DNA of 64,000 nucleotides. It comes from Anodontia alba (lineage: Eukaryota > Mollusca > Bivalvia > Lucinida > Lucinidae). How positions within the stretch are numbered: position 1 is the first letter of the stretch; every line of letters begins with the position of its first letter. The stretch lies in the NCBI GenBank assembly GCA_964016985.1, contig OZ024828.1:80584033-80648032 (forward strand). Direction: 5' to 3'. Both the position numbers and the translations under genes were made by a program. The notes under the pieces are model-generated. The model did no database searches. It saw nothing but the letters and a program-made list of their open reading frames with translations, and had not been told where the DNA came from. Of this stretch, positions 44,815-54,433 are shown piece by piece.

Positions 44815-45060
44815 CCATGTCAAGCCATGTCAAGCGAAATTTGTCCTCGCCATGCGGAGACGTTCTACGGCATATGCGGACAGCGAAGGCCAACATTATC
44901 CTGCGCATCCGCACAGTCCAATCAGGGCCTTCCCTGTCCAATAACAGAATCACTGGATACTATAGAACGAATGAATGAAGAGGAATTACCCTGATAATTA
45001 TTTGTGCAGGCACAGGACGATCTGAATCTGCGCATGTTCAAGGGCCCGCTTCACTTCTAT
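44815..45060. repeat. Family B foldback repeat copy
   Basis: Contains CATATGCGGACAGCGAAGG, CCTGCGCATCCGCACAGTCC and ATAACAGAATCACTGGATAC. Confidence 0.55.
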
Positions 45061-45156
45061 GCCTATAACATGTATACAATCAGCAACTTTGCCTTGTCTG
45101 ATCAGTTTTCGTTGTCTGAATGAAGAAACTTTGCATCCAAAATATGCTACAGTGTT

Positions 45157-45340
45157 TATTTGTGTTGGTATTTTACGGCCCAGACAGCCCCCTATGGTCG
45201 TGTCGAGAGCAGTCAGTTTACCTAATCACTTTTACTGGGCAGGCTTAGTCCTCTAAGCGGTTAACCACTGTTGTGTACAGTCTTTCGCCAGAAACTGACA
45301 ATTGCCTTTCCTGAATCAGCGGAAGGGAGAGAATTTTCGG
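45157..45340 (-). mobile_element. V-SINE-like element, truncated (no tRNA head)
   Basis: TTTACGGCCCAGACAG to AGCGGAAGGGAGAGAAT, matching the 3' two thirds of 23100-23393. The tRNA-like head is missing. Confidence 0.65.
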
Positions 45341-45559
45341 AGTTTAACGGCATCTGATCAGGGTCTACACTGTTTGAATTAAGTACAGGAAACCATGGAA
45401 ATAATGATAAAAAAAAACTAACCAGACAACCCTTTTCCTGATCAAAAGCCGCGTCAGGACTTTATGTATTATTGCCAGATTTACCCTAAATATTCGGCCA
45501 CATTTATCCTTTACCATTCCTGTCCTAAAATTTGAATAAGTTCATTATACTACTAATTG

Positions 45560-45790
45560 GGTCGCGTCAAGCGAAAACGTACCTTCGAGCATGAGCAAAT
45601 ATGGTTTTACATCATCCTACGTATGCGCAAGGTCTCATCCGGGCCTTTGCTCTCTACGTATACATTCTATAGTATCCAATGATGGCTATGATTCTTGCAC
45701 CGGACCTTGAAGGCTCTGATCTGACTGCGCCGATGTGCAGGCTGATCTTGGCTTTCGTTGTTCGCATATGCCCGAAGACTTTCGCTTGGT
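45560..45790. repeat. Family B foldback repeat copy
   Basis: Contains GGTCGCGTCAAGCGAAAACG, CGTATGCGCAAGGTCTCATC and TGCGCCGATGTGCAGGCTGA. Confidence 0.55.
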
Positions 45791-45896
45791 CCGGCTCAAT
45801 GATGCTTCTAATAACTGCTGGATTAGTAGTTAACAGTCTAGACCCAGAGCAGACGCCATGTTCTGCAGTGAACAGAACGTACCATAAATTGAACCC

Positions 45897-45936
<40 letters not shown>

Positions 45937-46112
45937 ACGTTTTAAAATCTACTATTTTCTCAAACTGGAAAACAAGTAGACAAATTATGCAGCATTAAGT
46001 TCTACAGAAACTTTAAAGAATTATCCACCTTAAATCTGGTAAAATACTAGCTGTTTGTATGTAGGCCTTAGTACTTAATTGTGTTATAAAATCCACCAGT
46101 TCTGATTGTTGT

Positions 46113-46392
46113 CATCACAAAAAACATGCCTATATAATGGTGACCCCCTTAAACCCCACTTTTATATAGTAAAACTGGGGTTTACAGTGGTATACATTAT
46201 TGTTCCAATTTCTGCAGAATAAAAAATAGATTGTGGTACTCGTTAGAACCGCCTCGTCAAGGCGGTTCTAACAAGTACCTACAATTTATGTTTTGTGCAG
46301 AAATGTGAAAAATATTCGAATTTTTATCTGAAAATTTTCATGTTTTAGTGGTAAAATTTTCAGTAGATTTGAATAGGCTTGTTTTCGTAATG
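46113..46392. mobile_element. Foldback MITE, family A (complete)
   Basis: CATCACAAAAAACATGCC start and GGCTTGTTTTCGTAATG end. Central palindrome tip GCCTCGTCAAGGC. Confidence 0.87.
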
Positions 46393-46547
46393 TAAGGGGA
46401 CTAAATACGCTTGGAAGGTTTTCTGGTATTTTTATACAAAAGTGATAACTTTTGTGACTTCCTGTTTGTTTTTCTGTTCATTAATCCCCTTCTAAAAAGG
46501 GTCTACTCTAAAGGAAAGAATTTGCTCTTAAGACACTAAAAGCACAG

Positions 46548-46826
46548 CATTACGAAAACACGCCTATTCAAATATATTGAAAATTTTACCACCAAAAACC
46601 AGAAAATTTTCAGATAAAAATTCTGATATTTTTCATATTTCTGCTCAAAACATAGATTGTGGGTACTCGTTAGAACCGCCTCGCCGAGGCGGTTCTAACG
46701 AGTACCCACAATCCATGTTTTTGAGCGGAAATTAGAAAAATAATGTCTACCCCTATAAACCCCAGTTTTGCTATATAAAAGTGGGGTTTAAGGGGGTCAA
46801 AACTATATAGGCGTGTTTTCGTGATG
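46548..46826. mobile_element. Foldback MITE, family A (complete, well kept)
   Basis: 279 bp, opposite orientation to the copy at 46113-46392. CATTACGAAAACACGCC start and GGCGTGTTTTCGTGATG end give near-perfect termini. Palindrome tip CCGCCTCGCCGAGGCGG. Confidence 0.9.
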
Positions 46827-47465
46827 GGAACTTGCATTTACATAAAACTTCGATCTGATTATGGTTATCATTTAAAATTTTGATGACTTTTCTCAAAAAA
46901 TAAAAGGATAAAACTTTTTAACTTAAATATGGCAATAAACTGTCTCAGCTGCCTCTTTAAAGGTCATAAATCTAAGTCTTAATTTTTAAAATTTTTTTGT
47001 AAAAAAAATAAATAAATAAATAAAATAAAAATAAAAAAAAACCAATATGACTACTATGACGTCATAAAAGTCTCATTAATATTCATGAGCTGTTTGAAAA
47101 CTGTTTGGAAAAAAAAAAGATCAAAGCTGCTCAAGTTCAAATCGCTAAACCTTAATTGGGAACTAATTGGAACTTTTCAAGCGGTTTTTGCACCATGATC
47201 ATTGAAACAATGCCTTTAAGGCTACAATGGAACAACAGGAATACAAATCTTTGTCATTTGATCTTTAAGAGATTTGTCATACTTACGGGTTGTCACTATG
47301 GGAACAATGGCTGTTTTTAGCACTGGTAGTAAACTTCTTTTATGCCTTTAGTTGACTTGGGCCATTGATGATTCATCGGTCTAATATAACTGAAATATCC
47401 TTGAAGTAGTCATATACTCCATTGAAGATAGAACTAAAGTTGAAATGTGCACATTATTTGTCAGG
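46827..47465. other. No gene seen
   Basis: A/T-rich, with a short AAAT run at about 47007-47040. No exon or hairpin recognised. Confidence 0.45.
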
Positions 47466-47591
47466 AAACTGACAACTGCCCTTTTTGAAGCGGAAGGGAG
47501 AGAATGACCGTAGAAAATATTTCATGACCAATCTCCACGAAAGAATGTTGCCGACCCGGAGGGGTCGAACCCACAACCTCCTGATCACCAT
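47466..47591 (-). mobile_element. V-SINE-like element, middle fragment
   Basis: GAAACTGACAACTGCCC through GTTGCCGACCCGGAGGGGTC and box-B-like GGGTTCGACCC on the minus strand. The 3' block is missing. Confidence 0.6.
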
Positions 47592-47837
47592 TTATGTTCT
47601 AAGTGCAGATGAAACTTTTTGTAACCCTAATGCTTGTACAGTATACAATGAGCGCTCCGTGGCATACGTTAAATTTCAGTAACGTGCAACGAAAGTTAAG
47701 TGCCTTAACAGTAACCCATCCATTGCAAATGAAGGTTATCGAGCTTCGGCCCCACTTGGTCTTGTGACGTGGCCTATTATTGTCTGGCGTTTTGGGCCAA
47801 CATAGTAGACTAATTTAAGCTAGTCTGGCAGGCTAGC

Positions 47838-48222
47838 TTATCACGAAAACATACCTATGTAATTTTGACCAATTAAACCCCACTTTTATATTTTCAGTAT
47901 ATAGCTGACTCTCGTTATCTCGAACTCGCTTAACTCGAACAACCGCTTATCTCGAAGTGAAAATCTTGTCCCTGCCTAAACATGAAAATCGAACAAAAGT
48001 AAAAAATATTTCTCCTCTTTTCCACAATATTTACGATATAGCTCTATCTTCAAGAGTCCAGTTACATAAAAAAATGTTAAATGTGGTTGTTCGAATTATT
48101 TTTCCCTAAAATCTAAAAAGCTGATATGTCGAGGTACGGATATCTCGAAGTGTTTCAGAGAGTCCCTTGGTATTCGAGATAACAAGAGCTTACTGTATTT
48201 GAATAAGCGTTTTTTCGCAATG
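47838..48222. mobile_element. Family A MITE split by a pogo-like MITE
   Basis: Starts TTATCACGAAAACATACC, is cut after TTTTATATTTTCAGTA, and resumes as TTTGAATAAGCGTTTTTTCG to 48222. Most of the family A interior is missing, so the insertion hit an already deleted copy, or deletion followed. Confidence 0.65.
47902..48195. mobile_element. pogo/Tigger-like MITE, nested
   Basis: GACTCTCGTTATCTCGAACT start and GGTATTCGAGATAACAAGAG end with TA on both sides. Same family as 27619-27953. Confidence 0.75.
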
Positions 48223-48428
48223 TTCTGTGGATGTGACATTCTGGACATAGTCTTAACTACTGTAAAATAATTTTATTTGGCGGTCTCTTTTCTTTGGTCA
48301 CTTTACTTTGGCGTGATCCAGGCAAAAATCGACAAAAATAAATAAATATATAAATAAAATAAATAAATAAAATAAAAAAATAAATGAAAATAAAATGAAC
48401 TACAAAAATAAAAATAATAAAATAAAAT

Positions 48429-48744
48429 CATCATGAAAACATGCCTATATAATTTTGACCCTTAAACCCTACTTTTATATAGTAAATCTTGGGTTTACAG
48501 GGGCATCCATTATTTTTTTATTTTGCTCAAAACACAGATTGTGTGTAATTGTTAGAAGCGCCTCGTCGAGGCGGTTCTAATGAGTGCCCACAATCTATGG
48601 TTTGAGCCGAGGCGGTTCTAACGAGTACCTACAATCCATGTTTAAAGCAAAAAAATAAAAAAAATATCTGAAATTTTTTATCTGAAAATTTTCTTTTTTA
48701 GGAGTAAAATTTTCCGTTATTTGAATAAGCAGGTTTTCGTAATG
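48429..48744. mobile_element. Foldback MITE, family A, with duplicated palindrome arm
   Basis: CATCATGAAAACATGCC start and AGGTTTTCGTAATG end. The right arm GAGGCGGTTCTAAYGAGT occurs twice in direct order (about 48567 and 48607), so this copy has three arms. It sits next to A-rich AAATAAAT sequence. Confidence 0.75.
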
Positions 48745-49051
48745 AAGAAAAAAAAAAAGTCCATCAGCATTCACTAAATGTATATAGTTTGGCTTACATT
48801 TGAATGTATGGTTGCGCCAAAATTAAACTATGTAAAGAAAACTTTCCCGTCAAACCACCAAATTTTGATGCCACAGATACACAAGTGTTTTACAGTATTT
48901 TGATGGAAAGTCGTTGTTACTTTAAGTAAAATTAACGTATTTACATTTTGTATTGTAACACATTAACTCTTTGCCATACTTGTCCTAAAATTTGAAAAAA
49001 AAAGTCTTTTTTTAATAATTGTTGATGGGTCTAAAATAGTACTGGATAAGT

Positions 49052-49110
49052 GGAAAACAGTGCTGACTCTAATCAGACACCACGTTCTGATCCGGGTCTA
49101 CATTGTTTGC
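49052..49110. repeat. TGATCAG hairpin core
   Basis: GGAAAACAGTGCTGAC to CATTGTTTGC with AATCAGACACCACGTTCTG. The upstream TTAACTCTTTGCCATAC (48964) may be the remains of a TTAA-type end. Confidence 0.5.
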
Positions 49111-49206
49111 TCTGGCATGTCTGTCCCAATATTTAGGTTATTACGGTACGTTACATAATGATTATGCAACATTGACTAGAATTTTTAAGATTAACAAATG
49201 ACTTAC

Positions 49207-49279
49207 CAACGCAGGGCACAAACACGGGAACAGTCCGTTATTCGAATCCATTTTCGACCCGCTGGCCTTCAACAACGAT
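49207..49279 (-). CDS. Candidate 5' exon with ATG
   Basis: On the minus strand, a GC-richer 73 bp segment lies between an acceptor-like CCCACTTGCAG and a strong donor GTAAGT (49201-49206). An ATG at 49249-49251 opens a frame of 15 codons, MDSNNGLFPCLCPAL, ending in phase 0. The TLR exon at 39805 also starts in phase 0 and lacks a start codon, so this could be its first coding exon across 9.4 kb. That link is inference. The plus strand is also open here and ends at GTACGT, so the strand is not certain. Confidence 0.3.
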
Positions 49280-49408
49280 CTGCAAGTGGGCAAGTCATGC
49301 GGTATTTTCTACTTTTATAAGGTACGTATCTGATGACAGATTTAATTCAAAATATCTCAAACCTGATGCCCATCCACGTAATTTTAGATTGGCTTACGAA
49401 ACAAAAGA

Positions 49409-49680
49409 CATTATGAAAACCCACACCTATTCGAATATATTGAAAATTTTACAACCAAAACAGGAAACTTTTCAGATATTTTTTTTTTCATATTTCTGCT
49501 CAAAATATAGATTAAGGGTACTTGTTAGAACCGCCTCGGCGATGCGGTCTCAACGAGTACCCACAATCTATGTTTTCTAACAAAATTAGAAAAATAATGT
49601 GTAACTCTGAAAACCCCAGTTTTACTACATAAAAGTGGGGTTTAAGGGCGTCAAAATTATATAGGCGTGTTTTCGTGACG
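49409..49680. mobile_element. Foldback MITE, family A
   Basis: CATTATGAAAACCCACACC start and GGCGTGTTTTCGTGACG end. The palindrome has a few mismatches (GCGGTCTCAACGAG). Confidence 0.82.
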
Positions 49681-49714
49681 ACAAGTAAGTGAATTCTTGA
49701 AATAATTACCTAAA

Positions 49715-49992
49715 CACTACGAAAACACGCCTATTCAAATATACTGAAAATTTTACCCCCCAAAAATGAAAATTTTCAGAAAAAAATATCTGATATTTTT
49801 CATATTTCTGCTCAATACATAGATTGTGGGTACTCGCTAGAACCGCCTCGGTGAGGCGGTTCTAACGAGTACCCACAATCTATGTTTTTGAGCAGAAATA
49901 AGAAAATAATGTATACCTCTGTAAATTCCAGTTTTACTATATAAAAGTGTGGTTTAAGGGGGTCAACATTGTATAGGCATGTTTTCGTGATG
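49715..49992. mobile_element. Foldback MITE, family A (complete)
   Basis: CACTACGAAAACACGCC start and GGCATGTTTTCGTGATG end. It lies 34 bp from the preceding copy in the same orientation. Confidence 0.88.
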
Positions 49993-50087
49993 TACACCCT
50001 GCTATTACACTCAAAAACACCATTGGTCCGTTGTTTAGGTTTTCTGTACCGGGCTCACAGCTATATGAGACGCAACGTAAGAATATA

Positions 50088-52063
50088 AGAATCCATCATG
50101 AGCCAGTCCATGCAGGATAGGGTAATCTCACCCGAAGGATAGGAATTTCAACCGGGGACGAGGCTTTAGAATCCATCATAAGCCAGTCAATGCAGGATAG
50201 GGAAATCTCGTCCGAGGGGTAGGAATTTCAACCAGGGACGAGGCTTTAGAATCCATCATAAACCAGTCCATGCAGGATAAGGAAGTCTCACCCGAGGGGT
50301 AGGAAATTAAACCAGGGACGAAGCTTTATAATCCATCATGAGCCAGTCCATGCAGGATAGGGAAATCTCACCCGAGGGGTTGGAATTTCAACCAGGGACG
50401 AGGTTTTAGAATATATCATGAGTGCCCATGCAGGACAGGGAAATCTCACCCTCGGAGTAGGAATTTCAACCAGGAAAGAGGCTTCAGAATCCATTATGTG
50501 CCGGATAGGGAATTCACACCCTCGGGGTAGGAATTTCAATTTAGAATCCATCTTGAGTGTTCATGCAAGACAGGGAATTCTCACCCTCGGGGTAGGAATT
50601 TCAACCGGGGAAGAGGCTTTAGAATCCATCATGTGTCCATGCAGGATAGGGAAATCTCACCCTCGAGGTAGGAATTTCAACCGGGGACGAGGCTTTAGAA
50701 TCCATCATGAGTGTCCATGCAGGATAGGGAAATCTCACTCTCGGGGTGGGAATTTCATCCAGGGACGAGGCTTTAGAAGCCATCATGAGTGTCCATGCAG
50801 CATAGGGGAATTTCACCCTCGGGGTTGGAATTTCATCCAGGGACGAGGCTTTAGAATCCATCATCAGTGTTCATGCAGAATAGGGAAATCTCACCCTCGG
50901 GGTAGGGATTTCAACCAGGGTCGAGTCTTTAGAATCCATCGTAAGTGTCCATGTTGATTATGGAAATCTCACTCTAGGAGTAGGAATTTCAACCAGGGTC
51001 GAGGTTTAAGAATCCATCATGAGTGGCCATGCAGAACAGGGAAATCTTACCCTGGAGGTAGGAATTTAATCCAGGGACGAGGCTTGATCGATAATGAGTG
51101 TTTATGCAGAATAGGGAAATCCCACGCGAGGGTAGGACAAGGCTTTAGAATCCATCATGAGTGTCCATGCAGGATAAGGAAGTCTCACCTTCGGGGTAGG
51201 AATTTCATCCAGGGACGAGGCTTTAGAATCCATCATGAGTGACCATACAGGATAGGGAAATCTCACCCTCGGGAAAGGGATTGCAACTAGTCTCCAGAAT
51301 CCATCATGTGCACGCAGAATAGGGAAATCTCATCCGAGAGGTAGGAATTTCAACCAGGGACGAGGCTTTAGAATCCATCATTAGTGTCCATGTAGGATAG
51401 GAAAATTTCACCCGAGGAGTAGGAATTTCAACCAGGGACGAAGATTTAGAACCCATCATGAGTGGCCATGCAGGATAAGGAAATCTCGCCCGAAAAGTGT
51501 GAAAAATTACAACCAGGGAAGAGGCTTTAGAATCCATCATGAGTGTACATACAGGATAGGGAAATCTCACCCTCGGGGTAGGAATTTCAACCTGGGACGA
51601 GGCTTTAGAATCAATCATGAGTGTCCATGCAAGACAGGGAAATCCCACCCTCGGGGTAGGAATTTCAACCTGGGACGAGGCTTTAGAATCAATCATGAGT
51701 GTCCATGCAAGACAGGGAAATCCCACCCTCGGGGTAGGAATTTCAACCTGGGACGAGGCTTTAGAATCAATCATGAGTGTCCATGCAAGACAGGGAAATC
51801 CCACCCTCGGGGAAGGAATTTCAACCTGGGACGAGGTTTTAGAATCCATCATGAGTGACCATGCAGGATAGGGAAATCTCATCCTCGGGTTTGGAATTTC
51901 AACCAGGGACGAGGCTTTAGAATCCACAATAAGCCTGTTCATGAAGGATAGGGAAATCTCACCCGAGGACTAGGAATTTCAACCAGGGACGTCCCTGGTT
52001 GAAATTCCTACCCCGAGGGTGAGATTTCCCTCTCCTGCATGGACTTGCTCATGATGGATTCTT
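50088..52063 (+). repeat. 78 bp satellite array, about 25 units, last unit inverted
   Basis: The consensus unit is 78 bp: AGAATCCATCATGAG, a variable GTGTCC or CCAGTCC block, ATGCAGGATAGGGAAATCTC, ACCCTCGGGGTAGGAATTTC, AACCAGGGACGAGGCTTT. Units at 51590-51830 are almost identical to each other, while edge units are diverged or shortened. At 51990/51991 the array flips: the last unit (51991-52063) is in reverse orientation, making a perfect palindrome around CCAGGGACGTCCCTGG. Because 78 is divisible by three, long frames (such as 50418-50957 and 51304-51942) stay open on both strands. They are not genes. Confidence 0.93.
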
Positions 52064-52231
52064 TTACTCCCACCTTTAATCGGATTGTTCCTAGGACCGG
52101 CGTGGTCATCTGAGCTATAAGTTTCTCACATGGGCAAAAATCCTATCTCATATAAGCAAGGGTGCGAGAAAACATACTTCCTGACATGTGCGCCGCGCAA
52201 TCGATCTTCATCGTTGTCCGCGTGAAGAAAT

Positions 52232-52400
52232 GTAACGGATAAGTATATATATCACTTCTACAGCCTCGCTGTGGAAGCCGACTTTTATGGCGACACTGGT
52301 AGAGTGATTGGCTCTTTTACGAAGTTAAGCAACGGAGACCGCGGTTAGTACATACAGACTACGGTGCTTGACTTCGTAGAAGACCCGGTTTCACGCTACA
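52232..52400 (+). repeat. Left LTR of the TRIM
   Basis: 169 bp, TG to CA. The 5S-like block at about 52320-52363 is less well kept than in the right LTR: GAAGTTAAGCAACGGAGACC, GGTTAGTACAT, then ACTACGGTGCT in place of the box C sequence. Confidence 0.82.
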
Positions 52401-52506
52401 TTGGTGGCAGCGGTAGGATGGAAGATGGTTGCATAGGCTCCGCCCTCGGATTTGCCTCGTGAGGCGTGTTTGACTTCGGGACGAAGTCAAGAGAAAGGGG
52501 GAGAAA

Positions 52507-52678
52507 TGTAACGGATAAGTATATCACTTCTACAGCCTCTCTGTGGAAGCCGGCTTTAATGGCGACACTGGTAGAGTGATTGGCTTTTTTACGAAGTTAA
52601 GCAACGGAGACCACGGGGTTAGTACCTGATGGGTGACTGCGGTGCTTGACTTCGTAGAAGACCCGGTTTCACGCTACA
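52507..52678 (+). repeat. Right LTR of the TRIM
   Basis: 172 bp, TG to CA. It carries all three parts of a 5S rRNA gene internal promoter in order: box A-like GAAGTTAAGCAACG, intermediate element GGTTAGTACCT, and box C-like GATGGGTGACTGCGGTGCT. In 5S genes these bind TFIIIA and recruit RNA polymerase III. Confidence 0.85.
52590..52649 (+). promoter_or_regulatory. 5S rRNA-like internal control region in the LTR
   Basis: Matches the downstream half of animal 5S rRNA (AAGTTAAGCA, GGTTAGTAC, GATGGGTGAC). The spacing between box A and the intermediate element is slightly longer than in 5S rRNA. The first 40 or so bases and the 3' stem of 5S rRNA are absent, so this is not a 5S gene. Transcription by polymerase III is inferred. 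Confidence 0.7.
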
Positions 52679-52753
52679 GAACATTTGCACCCTTGGCTAT
52701 CCAAAATGCGTCCGGTGAAGAATCTGAGACTTTGCGCATGCCAAGACTGATCT

Positions 52754-52970
52754 CATTACGAACACAAGCCTACTCAAATATATAGAAAATTTCACCTCCA
52801 AAAACTGAAAATTTTCAGGTAAAAAACTCTGATATTTTTCATATTTCCACCCACAATCTATGTTTTGAGCAGAAATTAGAAAAATAATGTATACCCCAGT
52901 AAACCCCATTTTTACTATATAAAAGTGGGGTTTAAGGGGGTCAAAATTATATAGGCATATTTTCGTGATG
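52754..52970. mobile_element. Foldback MITE, family A, lacking one palindrome arm
   Basis: CATTACGAACACAAGCC start and ATATTTTCGTGATG end, but the central palindrome is reduced to CCACCCACAATCTATG. About 60 bp of arm are missing. Loss of a hairpin arm is a usual fate of foldback DNA. Confidence 0.82.
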
Positions 52971-53105
52971 TGAATTTTTGCTGGGCGCACACGTCCGAAG
53001 GTACGTTTTCTGGCGTTGCTGCTCATTAGATGTGCAACTCAAGAGAAGAGCAACTCTGCCATATACGACCAGCTAAGGTCCAGATCAGCCTGTGGTACAG
53101 TTGAA

Positions 53106-53456
53106 TGACTGAGCCGTAAACCCTCAACACAAACAAAACAATCAGCACAGAATGATTGCTTTGTTTGTATTGAGGTTTTACGGCCCAGTAATTCCAATGG
53201 GGTCATGTTGAGCGCGGTCAATCTACCTAACCACACTTTACTTAGCAGGCTGTCCTCTAAGCGGGTAGCCAGTATTGTGCACATTCTTTTGCCCCAAACT
53301 GACAACTGCCCTGCTTGAATCGGAAGGGAGAGAATGACCGTCGAAAATATTTCATGACCAACCTCCACGAAAGAATGCTGCCGACCCAGCGGGGGTCAAG
53401 CCCGCAACCTCCTGATCACCAGTCGGACGCGCATCCAACAAAGCCACCGAGGCCGG
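53106..53456 (-). mobile_element. V-SINE-like element (complete) beside an inverted fragment
   Basis: 53161-53456 matches 23100-23393 along its length, including the tRNA-like head (box A-like TGGCTTTGTTGG, box B-like GGCTTGACCC on minus, both decayed). 53106-53142 is an inverted piece of the same 3' tail (GAGCCGTAAACCCTCAACAC). Confidence 0.75.
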
Positions 53457-53580
53457 TTCCGCACATGCTGATCAGGGCCTTCTCTGTTTGTCCATATATT
53501 CGACTGTAAACACGAAGGCCCTAATGACTGCGTGAATGCATGGGCAAAGCTGTCTCCATTGTCTAAAATGTGAAACGAAA

Positions 53581-53797
53581 ATACCCCGCCATTAACATGT
53601 CCGTGCAGATGCCTCTATCAAAAATTGACGAAAGTTGCCCAAAAGCTATCTGAAACCAGATCTCGACAATGTTAATGCACATGAGTCTGTTGAAAATCCA
53701 TTGAGATTTACTCAAGTTGTTGTCCTGAAACGAAAATATTGACGGACACCAATGTGAAACAAAATACCTCGACACTATCGTGTGTCGGGGTATAAAA
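53581..53797. mobile_element. Element with ATACCCCGCCA ends (copy 1)
   Basis: Starts ATACCCCGCCATTAAC and ends ATCGTGTGTCGGGGTATAAA, an inverted pair. The interior has TTGACGAAAGTTGCCC, GAAACCAGATCTC and GAAAATCCATTGAG, shared with 57863-58124. No coding capacity. Class unknown. Confidence 0.7.
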
Positions 53798-53983
53798 ATG
53801 CAGAAAATCTACAAAAATGTATCTACTCGTTTTAACAAACATTCCGGTATCGACATTTTTCAGAGATGAAATGACAAAAAGTTTGCCGAAAATCGATGCT
53901 ATGTCACTCGCTATTTGCGCATTTTTTTTTTATGTTCCATGCGTACCTGACGTTTCGCTCCAACGACTGGCGACATAATTTAA

Positions 53984-54187
53984 CCCTTAAAGCGCCAGTC
54001 ACAACTATTGTCGTCTGCTTTGTCTTCTGCTGGTAACTTTAAAAGTTATTTCTGCAAACAGTGTGGTCTGGGTCCACACTTTTTGCCGGTATACAAAACT
54101 TGGTTTGAAACGTTTGCAAGAATATTCAGCGGGCGACATAAACAGACGACATTTTCAGATGCAGATTTTTGCTTGGAGTTTTAAGGG
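53984..54187. mobile_element. TTAA-flanked MITE, second subfamily
   Basis: TTAA at 53980-53983 and 54188-54191. Ends CCCTTAAAGCGCCAGTC and TTGGAGTTTTAAGGG. Contains a short GCAAACAGTGTGGTCTGGG hairpin (54054-54087). A fragment of the same subfamily is at about 56298-56345. Confidence 0.72.
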
Positions 54188-54433
54188 TTAATCTGAAAAT
54201 TACTTATTAACCTGTACGTTTTAGCGTAAAATATTTCGAATAAATATTGATTAAGTTATGGCGTCTAAGGTTAAGTTCAAGCGCAAGAATGCCAAGAGTA
54301 TGCTTTTGTCTTGTCTTTACTGTCCATCAGTTTTCCCCCTTTTCGCTTTTTTTTTTTTTCCTAATCCCTGAAACGTATGCGATATTTGCAACAATCTGGT
54401 GTATCATCCGGGCTTTTGCTCTCCATTCATATA

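Larger units (their letters stand above)
52232..52678 (+). mobile_element. Miniature LTR retrotransposon (TRIM) with 5S rRNA-like LTRs
   Basis: 447 bp. Two direct repeats (52232-52400 and 52507-52678, about 170 bp, roughly 90% alike) both begin TGTAACGGATAAGTATA and end GGTTTCACGCTACA, the TG...CA of LTRs. The 106 bp between them starts TTGGTGGCAGCGG, placed like a tRNA primer-binding site. It ends AGAGAAAGGGGGAGAAA, a polypurine tract directly before the second LTR. There is no coding capacity, so it would depend on proteins in trans. Flanks (GAAA and GAAC) fit a 4 bp target duplication within a family B repeat. Each LTR contains a 5S rRNA-like internal control region. The plan is that of TRIMs, and of plant Cassandra elements in particular. 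Confidence 0.85.
52150..53030. repeat. Family B foldback copy carrying two nested insertions
   Basis: The pieces 52150-52231, 52679-52753 and 52971-53030 join into one family B unit. They read GCGTGAAGAAA, then TTTGCACCCTTGGCTATCC, GTGAAGAATCTGAGAC, GCGCATGCCAAGACTGATC, then TTTTTGCTGGGCGCACACGT and GTTTTCTGGCGTTGC. The miniature LTR element and a family A MITE interrupt it. Confidence 0.7.

Noticed and set aside
50418..51942. Long open frames on both strands (up to 212 codons)
   Set aside because: They exist only because the satellite unit is 78 bp, a multiple of three. The translations are the same 26-residue unit repeated.
52590..52649. A 5S rRNA gene
   Set aside because: Only the internal control region is present, it lies inside an LTR, and the 5' third and closing stem of 5S rRNA are missing.
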